DNA of 64,000 bases from Hyphomicrobiales bacterium (GCA_900472485.1 UCII01000001.1:245986-309985), one strand, 5' to 3'; shown: positions 9,071-17,611, counted from the first letter of the stretch. Numbers and translations are program-made. Notes: generated by a model from the letters alone, not told the origin.

Positions 9071-10147
9071 ATGGCACGTTTTCATCCGCTGACTGTCACC
9101 GATGTTCGCCGTGAGACGCGCGATGCAGTCGTCGTCACGCTTTCGCCTGCGGAGGAGGATCGGGGCATCTTTGATTTCACGCAGGGCCAATATCTCACCT
9201 TTCGCCACAAGTTCGATGATGAGGAGCTGCGCCGCTCTTATTCGATCTGCGCCGGCAAGGACGAGGGCGTGCTGAAGGTCGGCATCAAGCGCGTGGATGG
9301 CGGCTGCTTCTCGACCTGGATCAACGAAAACCTGAAAGCCGGCGACACCCTAGAAGCCATGCCGCCGATGGGCGCTTTCTTCACAGCAATCGAGCCGGAT
9401 ATCGCCAAGCATTATCTCGGCTTTGCCGGCGGCAGCGGCATCACGCCGATCCTCTCCATCATCAAGACCGTGCTGGCGCGCGAGCCCCGCTCGGTCTTCA
9501 CGCTCGTCTATGCCAACAGGCAGATCAGCTCGATCATGTTCCGCGAAGAGCTCGATGATCTGAAGAACCTCTATCTCGGTCGCCTGTCGATATTGCATAT
9601 TCTTGAAAGCGAGGCGCAGGAGATCGATCTTTTCACGGGGCGGATCGATGCGGAAAAATGCGAGGCGCTCTTCAAGAGCTGGATCGATGTGAAATCGGTC
9701 GCGACAGCCTTCATCTGCGGTCCCGAGCCGATGATGCTAGCGATCGCGGCGGCTTTGCGCGAACACGGCATGGGCGACGACCAGATCAAGTTCGAGCTCT
9801 TCGCCTCCGCGCAGCCGGGCCGCGCGCGGCGCAAGGTGGAGAGTGGTGCCGCCGCCGATCATAAAACCAGCTGCGAGGCAACGGTCACGCTCGATGGCGC
9901 GACGCGCATCTTCAAGTTTCCTAAGCATGGCCAGTGCCTGCTCGATGCCGCGCTCGAAAATGCAATGGATGTGCCTTACGCCTGCAAGGCCGGCGTTTGC
10001 TCCACCTGCCGGGCCAAGGTTCTCGAAGGCGAGGTCGAGATGGAGGCCAATCACGCGCTCGAGGATTACGAGGTGCGCCAGGGCTATGTGCTGACCTGTC
10101 AGTGCTACCCGCTCACCGACCGTATCGTTGTCAGCTACGACCAGTAG
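9071..10147 (+). CDS. paaE: Phenylacetyl-CoA epoxidase reductase PaaE
   Basis: A 358-residue flavodoxin-reductase-type electron donor. The FAD-binding domain (about 1-105, with RRSYSICAG) is followed by a NAD(P)H-binding domain (110-240, with GFAGGSGITPILSI and FICGPEPMM). A C-terminal plant-type 2Fe-2S ferredoxin domain carries CKAGVCSTCRAKV and the fourth cysteine in LTCQCYP. It passes electrons from NADPH to the PaaA di-iron centre. It completes the five core epoxidase genes in canonical order. Confidence 0.96.
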   Translation: MARFHPLTVTDVRRETRDAVVVTLSPAEEDRGIFDFTQGQYLTFRHKFDDEELRRSYSICAGKDEGVLKVGIKRVDGGCFSTWINENLKAGDTLEAMPPMGAFFTAIEPDIAKHYLGFAGGSGITPILSIIKTVLAREPRSVFTLVYANRQISSIMFREELDDLKNLYLGRLSILHILESEAQEIDLFTGRIDAEKCEALFKSWIDVKSVATAFICGPEPMMLAIAAALREHGMGDDQIKFELFASAQPGRARRKVESGAAADHKTSCEATVTLDGATRIFKFPKHGQCLLDAALENAMDVPYACKAGVCSTCRAKVLEGEVEMEANHALEDYEVRQGYVLTCQCYPLTDRIVVSYDQ

Positions 10148-10175
10148 GTGCGTCCGCATCGAAGGGAGGAACGAG

Positions 10176-10931
10176 ATGTCCGAGACGATGCCGATCGAGC
10201 AATATCTGCAGGAGGGTGGGATGCTCTCCTCGCCGGACAACGCGCCTCCGCGCTATCGCGGCGAACTCTTGCGTCTGATGGCGAGCTTCGTCGATAGCGA
10301 ATTGGCCGGCTCCGCCGGCTTTGCCGATATCATCAACGACGCGCCCGGGATTCAGGAGCGCATTTCCGCGGCGCGCATCGTGCTGGAAAAGACCGATCAT
10401 GCCGGCCAGGTCCTGAAGATCATGGAGACCTTCGGCGTCGATGGCGGCCGCTATGCCGTCCACCATCCCTGGGCGGCGCGACTTTCCCGCGATGCCGATA
10501 TCGGCGCTGTTAGGCAGGGCGGCGATATGCGTCTTTCCGTCTTTCACTATCCGCTTCAGGGCTGGGTGGATGCCGTCGTCATGAACATGCTGATGGGTGC
10601 TGCCAGCGTCGTGCAGCTGAAGGAGCTGGCGCACGTTTCCTATCAGCCGCTGGCCGAGGTCTTCCGTGCCATCCTGCCGCGCGAAAAACGGCATGCCGAA
10701 CTCGGCGCTGCCGGTCTTGCGCGCATCGTCGCCGATGACGAGGGACGGGCCAAGGCGCGGGCTTCAGTTGCCTACTGGTATCCCCGCGTTGCCGCGAGCT
10801 TCGGTCACGCCGGCTCGGCTCGCTTCGAAACATTGTCGCGCTTCGGCCTGCGCCATAAGCCCAACGAAACCGTGCTGGCCGAATGGCAGACCGAGGTTGA
10901 TGCGCAGCTCTCTGCGCTCGGATTGAATTGA
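10176..10931 (+). CDS. Additional PaaA/PaaC-like ferritin-fold protein in the paa operon
   Basis: This 251-residue protein belongs to the phenylacetic acid catabolic (PaaA/PaaC, ferritin-like) family but is neither PaaA nor PaaC, both of which are encoded upstream. The first helix-pair motif reads EKTDHAGQ instead of the catalytic ExxDEAGH pattern, while the second keeps an ExxH-like EKRHAELG. Metal binding may therefore be altered rather than lost. The start at 10176 follows AAGGGAGGA; the longer frame from 10128 overlaps paaE. It lies between paaE and paaZ in the same transcription unit, so a role in the epoxidase complex or in a second, related oxygenase is plausible. The precise function is unknown. 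Confidence 0.82.
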   Translation: MSETMPIEQYLQEGGMLSSPDNAPPRYRGELLRLMASFVDSELAGSAGFADIINDAPGIQERISAARIVLEKTDHAGQVLKIMETFGVDGGRYAVHHPWAARLSRDADIGAVRQGGDMRLSVFHYPLQGWVDAVVMNMLMGAASVVQLKELAHVSYQPLAEVFRAILPREKRHAELGAAGLARIVADDEGRAKARASVAYWYPRVAASFGHAGSARFETLSRFGLRHKPNETVLAEWQTEVDAQLSALGLN

Positions 10932-10999
10932 TCAGTTCCGGGAAGATGCATGACGGTTTTCCGCTCGGATCGCCGGAAAGATGAAGGAAGGAAATTCGG

Positions 11000-13057
11000 A
11001 TGAACATCATGGCAAACCAGCCACGTCGGCTTGAAAGCTATGTCGGAGGCACCTGGGTCGTCGGCGCCAAGGAAGGCGTGCCGCTGCTCGATGCATCGAC
11101 CGGCGTGCCCGTCGCGTCCATCGATTCCTCCGGTATCGATTTCAAGCAGATATTGGCCTATGGCCGCGACAAGGGCGGCCCGGCGCTGCGGCGCATGTCC
11201 TTCCATGAGCGTGCCGCAATGCTGAAGGCGCTTGGGCAGGCGCTGCTCGAGAGGAAGGAAGAATTCTACGCGCTCTCGACGGCGACGGGTGCCACGCGTG
11301 CGGATAGCTGGGTCGATATCGAGGGTGGCATCGGCACCCTGTTGTCCTATGCCTCTAAAGGCCGGCGCGAGTTGCCGAACGCGCGCGTGCTGCTCGATGG
11401 CGATGTGGAGCAGCTCTCCAAGGACCAGAGCTTTTCCGCACAGCATATCCTAAGCCCGCTGCAGGGCGTCGCCATTCACATCAACGCCTTCAATTTTCCT
11501 TGCTGGGGCATGCTGGAAAAAGTCGCCCCGACCTTGCTTGCCGGCGTTCCCGCCATCGTCAAGCCGGCAAGCCAGACGGCCTACCTCACCGAACTCATGG
11601 TTCGCCGCATCATCGAAATCGGCCTGCTGCCAGAAGGTGCGCTGCAGCTCGTCTGCGGCTCGGTCGGTGACCTCCTCGACCATGTCGAGGGCCAGGATGT
11701 GGTGACCTTCACCGGCTCTGCCGCAACCGGCAAGCGTCTCAAGACGCACAAGGCGATTATCGAAAATTCCGTACGTTTCACCATGGAGGCCGATAGCCTC
11801 AATGCAGCGGTCCTCGGGCTCGATGCAGGCCCCGGCACGGAAGAGTTCGACCTCTTCGTGAAGGAGGTCGCGCGCGAGATGACGGTCAAGGCCGGGCAGA
11901 AGTGCACAGCCATCCGCCGCGTTATTGCGCCCCGTGCCTATAGCGAGGCGCTGATTGCTACCTTGAACGATCGTCTCGGCAAGATGGCGATCGGTAATCC
12001 GGCCGATGAGACTGTTCGCATGGGGCCGCTTGCAAGCCTCGGCCAGCGTGAGGAAGTCCGCGCTCGCATTCGGAATCTCGCCACCGAGGCCGAGATCGTC
12101 GTCGGCGATCCCGACAATCCGCGCGTCACGTCCGGCGATACCAGCGCCGGCGCCTTCCTCAATCCGGTCCTGCTCTATTGCGATAAGCCGGGCTCTGCGC
12201 GTGCCATTCACGATGTCGAGGCCTTCGGCCCGGTCAGCACCGTCATGCCCTATGATACGGCGGAAGAGGCTGTGGATCTGGCGCGGCGCGGCAAGGGCAG
12301 CCTCGTTGCCTCCGTCTTCACCAACGATCCGCATTTCGCCGAGGACGTCGTTCGGGGTCTGGCACCATTCCATGGTCGCGTGATGATCGGCAATCGCGCC
12401 AGCGCCAAAAGCTCCACTGGTCACGGTTCGCCGCTGCCGGGCCTCGTTCACGGCGGCCCCGGCCGCGCCGGCGGCGGCGAGGAGCTCGGCGGTATCCGCG
12501 GCGTCAAGCACTATATGCAGCGCACCGCGGTCCAGGGCACTCCGCGTCTGCTGTCGGCCGTGACGGGACGCTGGATGGAGGGGGCGGATGTTCGCACCGG
12601 CGGCGAGCATCCGTTCCGCAAATCGCTCGCCGAGCTCAAGATCGGCGATCAGCTCGTCACCGCCACGCGCACGGTCACGCTTGATGATATCGAGCGCTTC
12701 GCCCATTTCACCGGCGATACCTTCTATGCCCATATGGATCAGGAGGCGGCCAAGGCCAATCCGTTCTTCGAGGGGCGTGTGGCGCATGGCTATCTCATCG
12801 TCTCGTTCGCGGCCGGCCTTTTCGTCGATCCGGCTCCAGGCCCGGTTCTCGCAAATTATGGGGTCGACAATCTCCGCTTCCTGACACCGGTCAATCCGGG
12901 TGATACGCTCCAGGTGCAGTTGACCTGCAAGGAGATCAATCCCCGCATCAATGCCGAGCACGGCGAGGTGCGCTGGGATTGCAAGGTAACGAACCAGCTG
13001 GATGCCGTCGTCGCGCAATATGACGTTCTGACGATGGTGGCGAAAAGGAGAGAGTGA
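11000..13057 (+). CDS. paaZ: PaaZ: oxepin-CoA hydrolase / 3-oxo-5,6-dehydrosuberyl-CoA semialdehyde dehydrogenase
   Basis: A 685-residue bifunctional fusion. The N-terminal aldehyde dehydrogenase domain (about 1-525) has the catalytic Cys302 in AGQKCTAIRR and general-base Glu263 in FTMEADSLNA. The C-terminal MaoC-type hydratase domain (about 550-680) has the Asp573 and His578 pair in TGDTFYAHMD. It opens the oxepin-CoA ring and oxidises the resulting aldehyde. Both active sites look intact. The start at 11000 follows GAAGGAAGG. Four bases separate it from the downstream thioesterase gene. Confidence 0.95.
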   Translation: MNIMANQPRRLESYVGGTWVVGAKEGVPLLDASTGVPVASIDSSGIDFKQILAYGRDKGGPALRRMSFHERAAMLKALGQALLERKEEFYALSTATGATRADSWVDIEGGIGTLLSYASKGRRELPNARVLLDGDVEQLSKDQSFSAQHILSPLQGVAIHINAFNFPCWGMLEKVAPTLLAGVPAIVKPASQTAYLTELMVRRIIEIGLLPEGALQLVCGSVGDLLDHVEGQDVVTFTGSAATGKRLKTHKAIIENSVRFTMEADSLNAAVLGLDAGPGTEEFDLFVKEVAREMTVKAGQKCTAIRRVIAPRAYSEALIATLNDRLGKMAIGNPADETVRMGPLASLGQREEVRARIRNLATEAEIVVGDPDNPRVTSGDTSAGAFLNPVLLYCDKPGSARAIHDVEAFGPVSTVMPYDTAEEAVDLARRGKGSLVASVFTNDPHFAEDVVRGLAPFHGRVMIGNRASAKSSTGHGSPLPGLVHGGPGRAGGGEELGGIRGVKHYMQRTAVQGTPRLLSAVTGRWMEGADVRTGGEHPFRKSLAELKIGDQLVTATRTVTLDDIERFAHFTGDTFYAHMDQEAAKANPFFEGRVAHGYLIVSFAAGLFVDPAPGPVLANYGVDNLRFLTPVNPGDTLQVQLTCKEINPRINAEHGEVRWDCKVTNQLDAVVAQYDVLTMVAKRRE

Positions 13058-13061
13058 GCGC

Positions 13062-13580
13062 ATGACGACGACCGAGCAAGATCCGCATCGCCTGGAAATG
13101 ACCGTGCTGATGACGCCTGACATGGCGAATTTCAGCGGCAAGGTGCATGGCGGCGCCCTTTTGAACCTGCTCGATCGCGTCGCCTTCTCCTGTGCCTCGC
13201 GCTATTCCAAGCAATATGCCGTGACGCTGTCGGTCGATCAGGTGCTGTTCAAGGAGCCGATCAATGTCGGCGAACTCGTCACCTTTCGCGCCTCGATCAA
13301 TGATACGGGCCGTACCTCCATGGAAGTCGGCATACGGGTCGAGGCGGAAAATATCCGCTCCGGCGTGCGCCGCCACACCAATTCCTGTTATTTCACCATG
13401 GTCGCCGTCGATGAGGCCGGCCGCCCGGTCCGCGTGCCGGAACTGGTGCCGGCCATGCCGGTTGATATCCGACGGCACAAGGCCGCCCAGCTTCGCCGCA
13501 CCTTGCGTCGCGAGTTCGCGCAACGGATGGAGGCGGTGGCCGAAACCGGTCGCGATATGGAAGGTTTGGGAGCCGACTGA
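13062..13580 (+). CDS. Hotdog-fold acyl-CoA thioesterase (YciA/BACH type)
   Basis: A 172-residue acyl-CoA hydrolase with a single hotdog domain. MTPDMANFSGKVHGGALLNLLD is the family's signature region, followed by the SVDQVLFKEPINVG strand. These enzymes release free acids from acyl-CoA. Located between paaZ and paaY it may clear stalled or toxic CoA esters of the pathway. With PaaI and PaaY it is the third candidate thioesterase in this cluster. The natural substrate cannot be told from sequence. Confidence 0.85.
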   Translation: MTTTEQDPHRLEMTVLMTPDMANFSGKVHGGALLNLLDRVAFSCASRYSKQYAVTLSVDQVLFKEPINVGELVTFRASINDTGRTSMEVGIRVEAENIRSGVRRHTNSCYFTMVAVDEAGRPVRVPELVPAMPVDIRRHKAAQLRRTLRREFAQRMEAVAETGRDMEGLGAD

Positions 13581-14195
13581 ATGGCGCAGATCTATTCCTA
13601 TGACGGCGTGATCCCGGTCATCGATCCCTCAGCCTTCGTGCATCCGGCCGCAACCGTCATCGGCGACGTTATCATTGGCCCCGCCTGCTATGTCGGGCCG
13701 GGTGCCGTGCTGCGCGGCGATTTTGGGCGTATCGTGCTCGAGCGTGGCTCGAACGTGCAGGAGACCTGCGTCGTGCACAGCTTCCCGAACCTGGAAGTCG
13801 TGATCGGCGAGGCTGGGCATATCGGCCATGGCGCGGTGCTGCATGGCTGCCGCATCGGCGCCAATGCCATGGTCGGCATGAATGCCGTCATCATGGATGA
13901 AGCCGTTATCGGCGAGAATGCGATCGTCGCCGCCATGGCTTTCGTCAAGGCCGGTGCCGAAATCCCAGCAAACAGTCTTGCCGTTGGCGCGCCGGCTCGC
14001 GTGGTTCGCGAGTTGACGCCGGAAGAGATCGCCTGGAAGCGCCAGGGAACCGCCATCTATCAGCGCCTCGCACTAGAGGCGAAGGAGAAGCTAGTGGCTG
14101 TCGAACCGCTGACTGCGCCGGAGCCTGATCGCCGTCGCATCCGCGCGCCGGAATACGATCCGCTTATCCTCGAACGGATGAAGCTCGGCGACTGA
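13581..14195 (+). CDS. paaY: PaaY, hexapeptide-repeat thioesterase (gamma carbonic anhydrase fold)
   Basis: This 204-residue protein is built of left-handed beta-helix hexapeptide repeats (about 15-150: ATVIGDVIIGPACYVGPGAV, then GANAMVGMNAV). It has the gamma-carbonic-anhydrase metal-site histidines in VVHSF and HIGHGAVLHGC. PaaY acts as a proofreading thioesterase that hydrolyses the dead-end cyclic CoA ester formed from ring-cleavage intermediates. The start follows directly after the preceding gene's stop, with no gap, which implies co-translation. It ends the rightward paa operon, converging with the TetR gene. Confidence 0.92.
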   Translation: MAQIYSYDGVIPVIDPSAFVHPAATVIGDVIIGPACYVGPGAVLRGDFGRIVLERGSNVQETCVVHSFPNLEVVIGEAGHIGHGAVLHGCRIGANAMVGMNAVIMDEAVIGENAIVAAMAFVKAGAEIPANSLAVGAPARVVRELTPEEIAWKRQGTAIYQRLALEAKEKLVAVEPLTAPEPDRRRIRAPEYDPLILERMKLGD

Positions 14196-14218
14196 GGCGC
14201 GACGACTGACGCGTGACA

Positions 14219-14815
14219 TCAACGGACGGCCTTGACTCCTTCCAGGATGAGAGTGGTGGCGATATCGGCATATTCGTCTCGTGTGATCGGCCCGTTGGGC
14301 CGGAACCACATATAGACCCAGTTCATCATGCCGAAGAGCGACATGGTGACCGGCATCAGCAACGGCCTGTTCTTGTTGAGGTCCGGGTTGATTTCCTGGA
14401 TCACACTGGAGAAGCGCTTGACGATGCGTCGCTCGATCGTCCGCAGTTCCGAAAGCTGTTCCGGCGAGAGCGCATGCGTGCCGTTAAGTTGAACCTGATG
14501 TTCGTTGTCCGCGCCTTCATAGTTCTTTAGCACGGCTTTCACGAGCAAGCGCAGCCGTTCCTGTGGCGTTATATCGGTGCGATCGGCTGCTTCGATCGCG
14601 TCTTCCAGCTCCGTCAGATGCGTTTGCACGATGTCGAATATCAGCGCATCTTTGCCGGGATAGTAATGATAGAGCAGGGCCTTCGAGACATTGCTGTGCG
14701 AGGCGATCATCGACATGGAGGCTTTCTCCATGCCGACCTCGGCAAAGACCGCCGCAGCGCTTGCCAGGATGCCACGCTGCTTTTCCTCGAAATCAACTGC
14801 GCGCGTGCGTGCCAT
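14219..14815 (-). CDS. TetR-family regulator of the phenylacetate cluster (PaaR-like)
   Basis: A 198-residue TetR protein with the N-terminal helix-turn-helix at about 10-57 (ILASAAAVFAEVG, then NVSKALLYHYYPGKDAL) and a ligand-binding C-terminal domain. It lies inside the paa cluster on the minus strand, downstream of paaY and upstream of paaK's end. TetR-type PaaR repressors that sense phenylacetyl-CoA are known from other proteobacteria. The two nearly identical palindromes in front of paaA (6231-6250) and paaG (17612-17630) are its probable operators. No similar palindrome was seen before its own start. Confidence 0.88.
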   Translation of the reverse strand: MARTRAVDFEEKQRGILASAAAVFAEVGMEKASMSMIASHSNVSKALLYHYYPGKDALIFDIVQTHLTELEDAIEAADRTDITPQERLRLLVKAVLKNYEGADNEHQVQLNGTHALSPEQLSELRTIERRIVKRFSSVIQEINPDLNKNRPLLMPVTMSLFGMMNWVYMWFRPNGPITRDEYADIATTLILEGVKAVR

Positions 14816-14918
14816 GTGATCCTGCTCTGCTCATTGCCGATTGACGTTACCCATGCCCGATGGTCGAAGCTTCCTATACACGATCAAATCCTTGTCAGGC
14901 TATCCGGTACGACAGCAA

Positions 14919-16229
14919 TCACTCTCTCGGGCGATTGTCGACCACACGCTTTGCCTTGCCCTCCGAGCGGACAACGCCGCCCGGCGGATGCACGGTGATC
15001 TTCGTCGAGACACCGACCACGCTCTTGATGTGATGGGTGAGTTCCTTTGCCGAAAGACCGCGCGCGGCTTCGTCTGCCGCCTCCAGCGTGCATTCGACAT
15101 GAACGGTCATGTCGTCCATGCGACCGGAGCGCGTGAGCTCGATCTGGAAGTGCGGCGCAAGCCCGCGGCATTTGAGGATCTGCTCCTCGATCTGTGTTGG
15201 GAAGACGTTGACCCCACGCAGGATCATCATGTCGTCACAGCGTCCCGTTACTTTTTCCATGCGGCGCATTGAGCGTGCCGTGCCTGGCAGCAGCCGCGTC
15301 AGGTCGCGGGTGCGGTAGCGGATGATCGGCAGCCCTTCCTTGGTCAGCGCCGTGAATACCAGCTCGCCGAGTTCGCCATCCGGCAAGATCGTACCGGTGA
15401 CGGGATCGATGATCTCCGGATAGAAATGGTCTTCCCAAATATGCAGCCCATCCTTGCTCTCGATGCATTCGCTGGCAACGCCAGGACCTATGACCTCAGA
15501 GAGGCCATAGATGTCGACGGCGTGCATATCGAAGGCGTGCTCGATTTCGTCGCGCATGGCATTGGTCCATGGTTCGGCGCCGAAGATGCCGATCGCAAGC
15601 GAGCTTTCTCTGGGGTCGAGGCCCTGGCGGCGGAATTCGTCGAGGATCGACAGCATGTAGGAGGGGGTGACCATGATGACGCGCGGCTTGAAATCCTGGA
15701 TCAGGGTGACCTGCCGTTCCGTCATGCCGCCGGAGACGGGGACTACCGTACAGCCGAGCCTTTCCGCGCCGTAATGTGCACCAAGGCCACCGGTGAAGAG
15801 ACCATAGCCATAGGCAATATGCACTAGATCGCCGGCGCGGCCGCCAGCGGCGCGGATCGAACGGGCGACGACGCTCGCCCAGGTATCGACGTCCTTGGCG
15901 GTATAGCCGACGACGGTCGGCTTGCCCGTCGTGCCGGAGGAAGCGTGGATACGGGCAAGCTTTTCGCGCGGCACTGCGAACATGCCGAAAGGATAGGTGT
16001 CGCGAAGATCCTTCTTGGTGGTGAAGGGGAATTTGGCGAGGTCGGACAGCGTCTTCAGATCGGAGGGATGCACGCCGGCTTCATCGAAGCGTTTGTTATA
16101 GAAGGGCGAATTCTCATAGGCATGGATGAGCGACCACTTCATGCGCTCGAGCTGCAGCGCGGAAATCTCGTCGCGCGAGGCCATCTCGATCGCCTCCAGT
16201 TCGCCGGCTCGCGGGGAAAGGTTCTCCAT
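14919..16229 (-). CDS. paaK: Phenylacetate-CoA ligase
   Basis: A 436-residue AMP-forming ligase that activates phenylacetate to phenylacetyl-CoA with ATP and CoA. It has the P-loop HASSGTTGKPTVVGYT (about 92-107), the FGAEPW and YGLSEVIGPGVA motifs, and a PaaK-type C-terminal domain with the flexible GGVVRSEGKAKRV tail. The ATG at 16229 has a TCTCCTCC-complement (GGAGGAGA) ribosome binding site. It is downstream of paaG and paaI on the minus strand, but a REP-like repeat fills the gap after paaI. Confidence 0.95.
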   Translation of the reverse strand: MENLSPRAGELEAIEMASRDEISALQLERMKWSLIHAYENSPFYNKRFDEAGVHPSDLKTLSDLAKFPFTTKKDLRDTYPFGMFAVPREKLARIHASSGTTGKPTVVGYTAKDVDTWASVVARSIRAAGGRAGDLVHIAYGYGLFTGGLGAHYGAERLGCTVVPVSGGMTERQVTLIQDFKPRVIMVTPSYMLSILDEFRRQGLDPRESSLAIGIFGAEPWTNAMRDEIEHAFDMHAVDIYGLSEVIGPGVASECIESKDGLHIWEDHFYPEIIDPVTGTILPDGELGELVFTALTKEGLPIIRYRTRDLTRLLPGTARSMRRMEKVTGRCDDMMILRGVNVFPTQIEEQILKCRGLAPHFQIELTRSGRMDDMTVHVECTLEAADEAARGLSAKELTHHIKSVVGVSTKITVHPPGGVVRSEGKAKRVVDNRPRE

Positions 16230-16244
16230 GAATGTCTCCTCCAG

Positions 16245-16315
16245 AAATGCTTATCCTCTTGTTTCTTTTCGCATTCCGGACGGAAAATCGCTTCGCACTT
16301 TTCCTGGAAATGCTA
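16245..16315 (-). repeat. REP-like palindromic repeat, copy 1
   Basis: The paaI-paaK gap carries a repeat closely matching, in reverse complement, the one at 45758-45827. Shared blocks are AGCATTTCCAGGAAAAGTGC, TTTTCCGTCCGGAA and CAAGAGGATA, broken by single substitutions and one or two indels. The ends GGAAATGC and GCATTCCGG can pair into a stem. It resembles the short intergenic palindromes of rhizobia; exact family membership cannot be assigned here. Confidence 0.8.
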
Positions 16316-16334
16316 GGCGCAGCCGGCATGAATC

Positions 16335-16778
16335 TTATTCCGGCAGAAGCGTGCCCTTGATCGTTCGCGAGTGGCCGCGGAATTCTGCAATCTGCTCGCC
16401 CTGCTGATTGGTGATCGCAATGTCGTAAATCCCGCCGCGGCCGCGGCGGGAGACCTCTCGCGCCGTCGCCGTCAGCAGGTCGCCCTTGAAGGCCGGCGCG
16501 ATATAGGTCACCGAACAGTGCTGGGCGACGGTGCGTCGGTTATAGCTATTGCAAGCGAAGGCGAATGCCGAGTCGGCAAGCGTGAAGATGTACCCGCCAT
16601 GACAGGTGCCATGACCATTCGTCATCGCTTCGGTGATCGCCATCGAGAGCGTAGCCTCACCCGGTGCCACTGCAAGCAGCTCCATGCCGAGATGGCGGCT
16701 GGCATTGTCTTCGTCCCACATGGCGCTTGCGCAGGCTTCGGCGCGCGCCTCTGGGGAAAGCGTGTCGGCCATGCTCAT
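16335..16778 (-). CDS. paaI: Hydroxyphenylacetyl-CoA thioesterase PaaI
   Basis: A 147-residue hotdog thioesterase. The NGHGTCHGGYIFTLADSAFAFACNSY block (about 52-77) contains the catalytic Asp of the PaaI family. PaaI hydrolyses ring-hydroxylated phenylacetyl-CoA and related esters, freeing CoA when the pathway stalls. Its ATG overlaps the paaG stop by four bases (ATGA), so the two genes are translated together. It is followed by the REP-like repeat and then paaK. Confidence 0.94.
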   Translation of the reverse strand: MSMADTLSPEARAEACASAMWDEDNASRHLGMELLAVAPGEATLSMAITEAMTNGHGTCHGGYIFTLADSAFAFACNSYNRRTVAQHCSVTYIAPAFKGDLLTATAREVSRRGRGGIYDIAITNQQGEQIAEFRGHSRTIKGTLLPE

Positions 16779-17563
16779 CTGCCCTTGAACTCCGGCTTAC
16801 GCTTTTCGAGGAAAGCCGTGACGCCCTCGGCATAGTCGGCGCTGCGGCCTGCTTCGCGCTGAAGGTCGCGTTCAAGATCGAGCTGATCGTCGAGCGAATT
16901 TGTCGCTGCCGCCTGGATGGCGCGCTTCGTCAGGCCGAGGCCTTTTGTTGGGCCGGCGGCGAGCCTGATGGCAAGCGCCTTAGCCTCATCCATCAGCTTG
17001 TCATCGTCTACCACACGCCAGATCAAGCCCCAACTGGCTGCCGTTTCCGCATCCAAAGGCTCGGCCGTCAGCGCCAGTGCCTTGGCGCGGGCTTCGCCGA
17101 TCAGCCGCGGCAGGTTCCAGGTGCCGCCGGAATCCGGCACGAGGCCGATTTTCGCGAAGGCCTGGATGAAGCGGGCGGAACGGGCGGCGAGAGTGATATC
17201 GCAGGCGAATGCGATATTGGCGCCGGCGCCGGCAGCAACGCCATTGACCGCGCAGATCACCGGCTTTTCCAGGCTGCGAATGAGGCGCAGCAGGGGATTG
17301 TAGAAAGTCTCGATCGTATGGCCGAGATCCGGAGTGCCTTTGCGCGGATCGCGGTCGCCGAGATCCTGGCCGGCCGAGAAGCCACGGCCGGCTCCTGTCA
17401 GGAGAACCGCACGGACATCCCCATCCTGATGTGCACGCTCGAAGCCGGCACGCAGCGCAAGATGCATTTCCTCGTTGAAGGAATTGAGTTTGTCGGGTCG
17501 ATTGAGCGTGAGGCTCAAGACACCATCGGCAAGCGCCGACAGAATGGTGTCGGATTCGGACAT
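16775..17563 (-). CDS. paaG: Ring-1,2-epoxyphenylacetyl-CoA isomerase PaaG
   Basis: A 262-residue crotonase-fold isomerase that converts the epoxide made by PaaABCDE to oxepin-CoA. The oxyanion-hole region GRGFSAGQDLGDRDPR (about 63-78) is characteristic of PaaG rather than of general enoyl-CoA hydratases. VVPDSGGTW-like LVPDSGGTWNLPRL follows at about 138. I chose the ATG at 17563 (GGAGGAAAC upstream); the frame to 17629 would include the operator. It is first in the leftward paaG-paaI-paaK unit, and an operator lies 49 bases upstream. Confidence 0.93.
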   Translation of the reverse strand: MSESDTILSALADGVLSLTLNRPDKLNSFNEEMHLALRAGFERAHQDGDVRAVLLTGAGRGFSAGQDLGDRDPRKGTPDLGHTIETFYNPLLRLIRSLEKPVICAVNGVAAGAGANIAFACDITLAARSARFIQAFAKIGLVPDSGGTWNLPRLIGEARAKALALTAEPLDAETAASWGLIWRVVDDDKLMDEAKALAIRLAAGPTKGLGLTKRAIQAAATNSLDDQLDLERDLQREAGRSADYAEGVTAFLEKRKPEFKGR

Positions 17564-17611
17564 GTTTCCTCCCCGCCGCCCTTCCGATGGCGACCACAAA
17601 ACTCTCGCATA

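Noticed and set aside
10932..10999. Third copy of the REP-like repeat before paaZ
   Set aside because: Only a short block around GACGGTTTTCCG resembles the repeat; the rest does not align well enough to call it.
11450..13141. Long antisense frame (563 residues) opposite paaZ
   Set aside because: It lies wholly on the opposite strand of a well-supported gene, shows no domain or ribosome binding site, and such antisense frames are common in GC-rich coding DNA.
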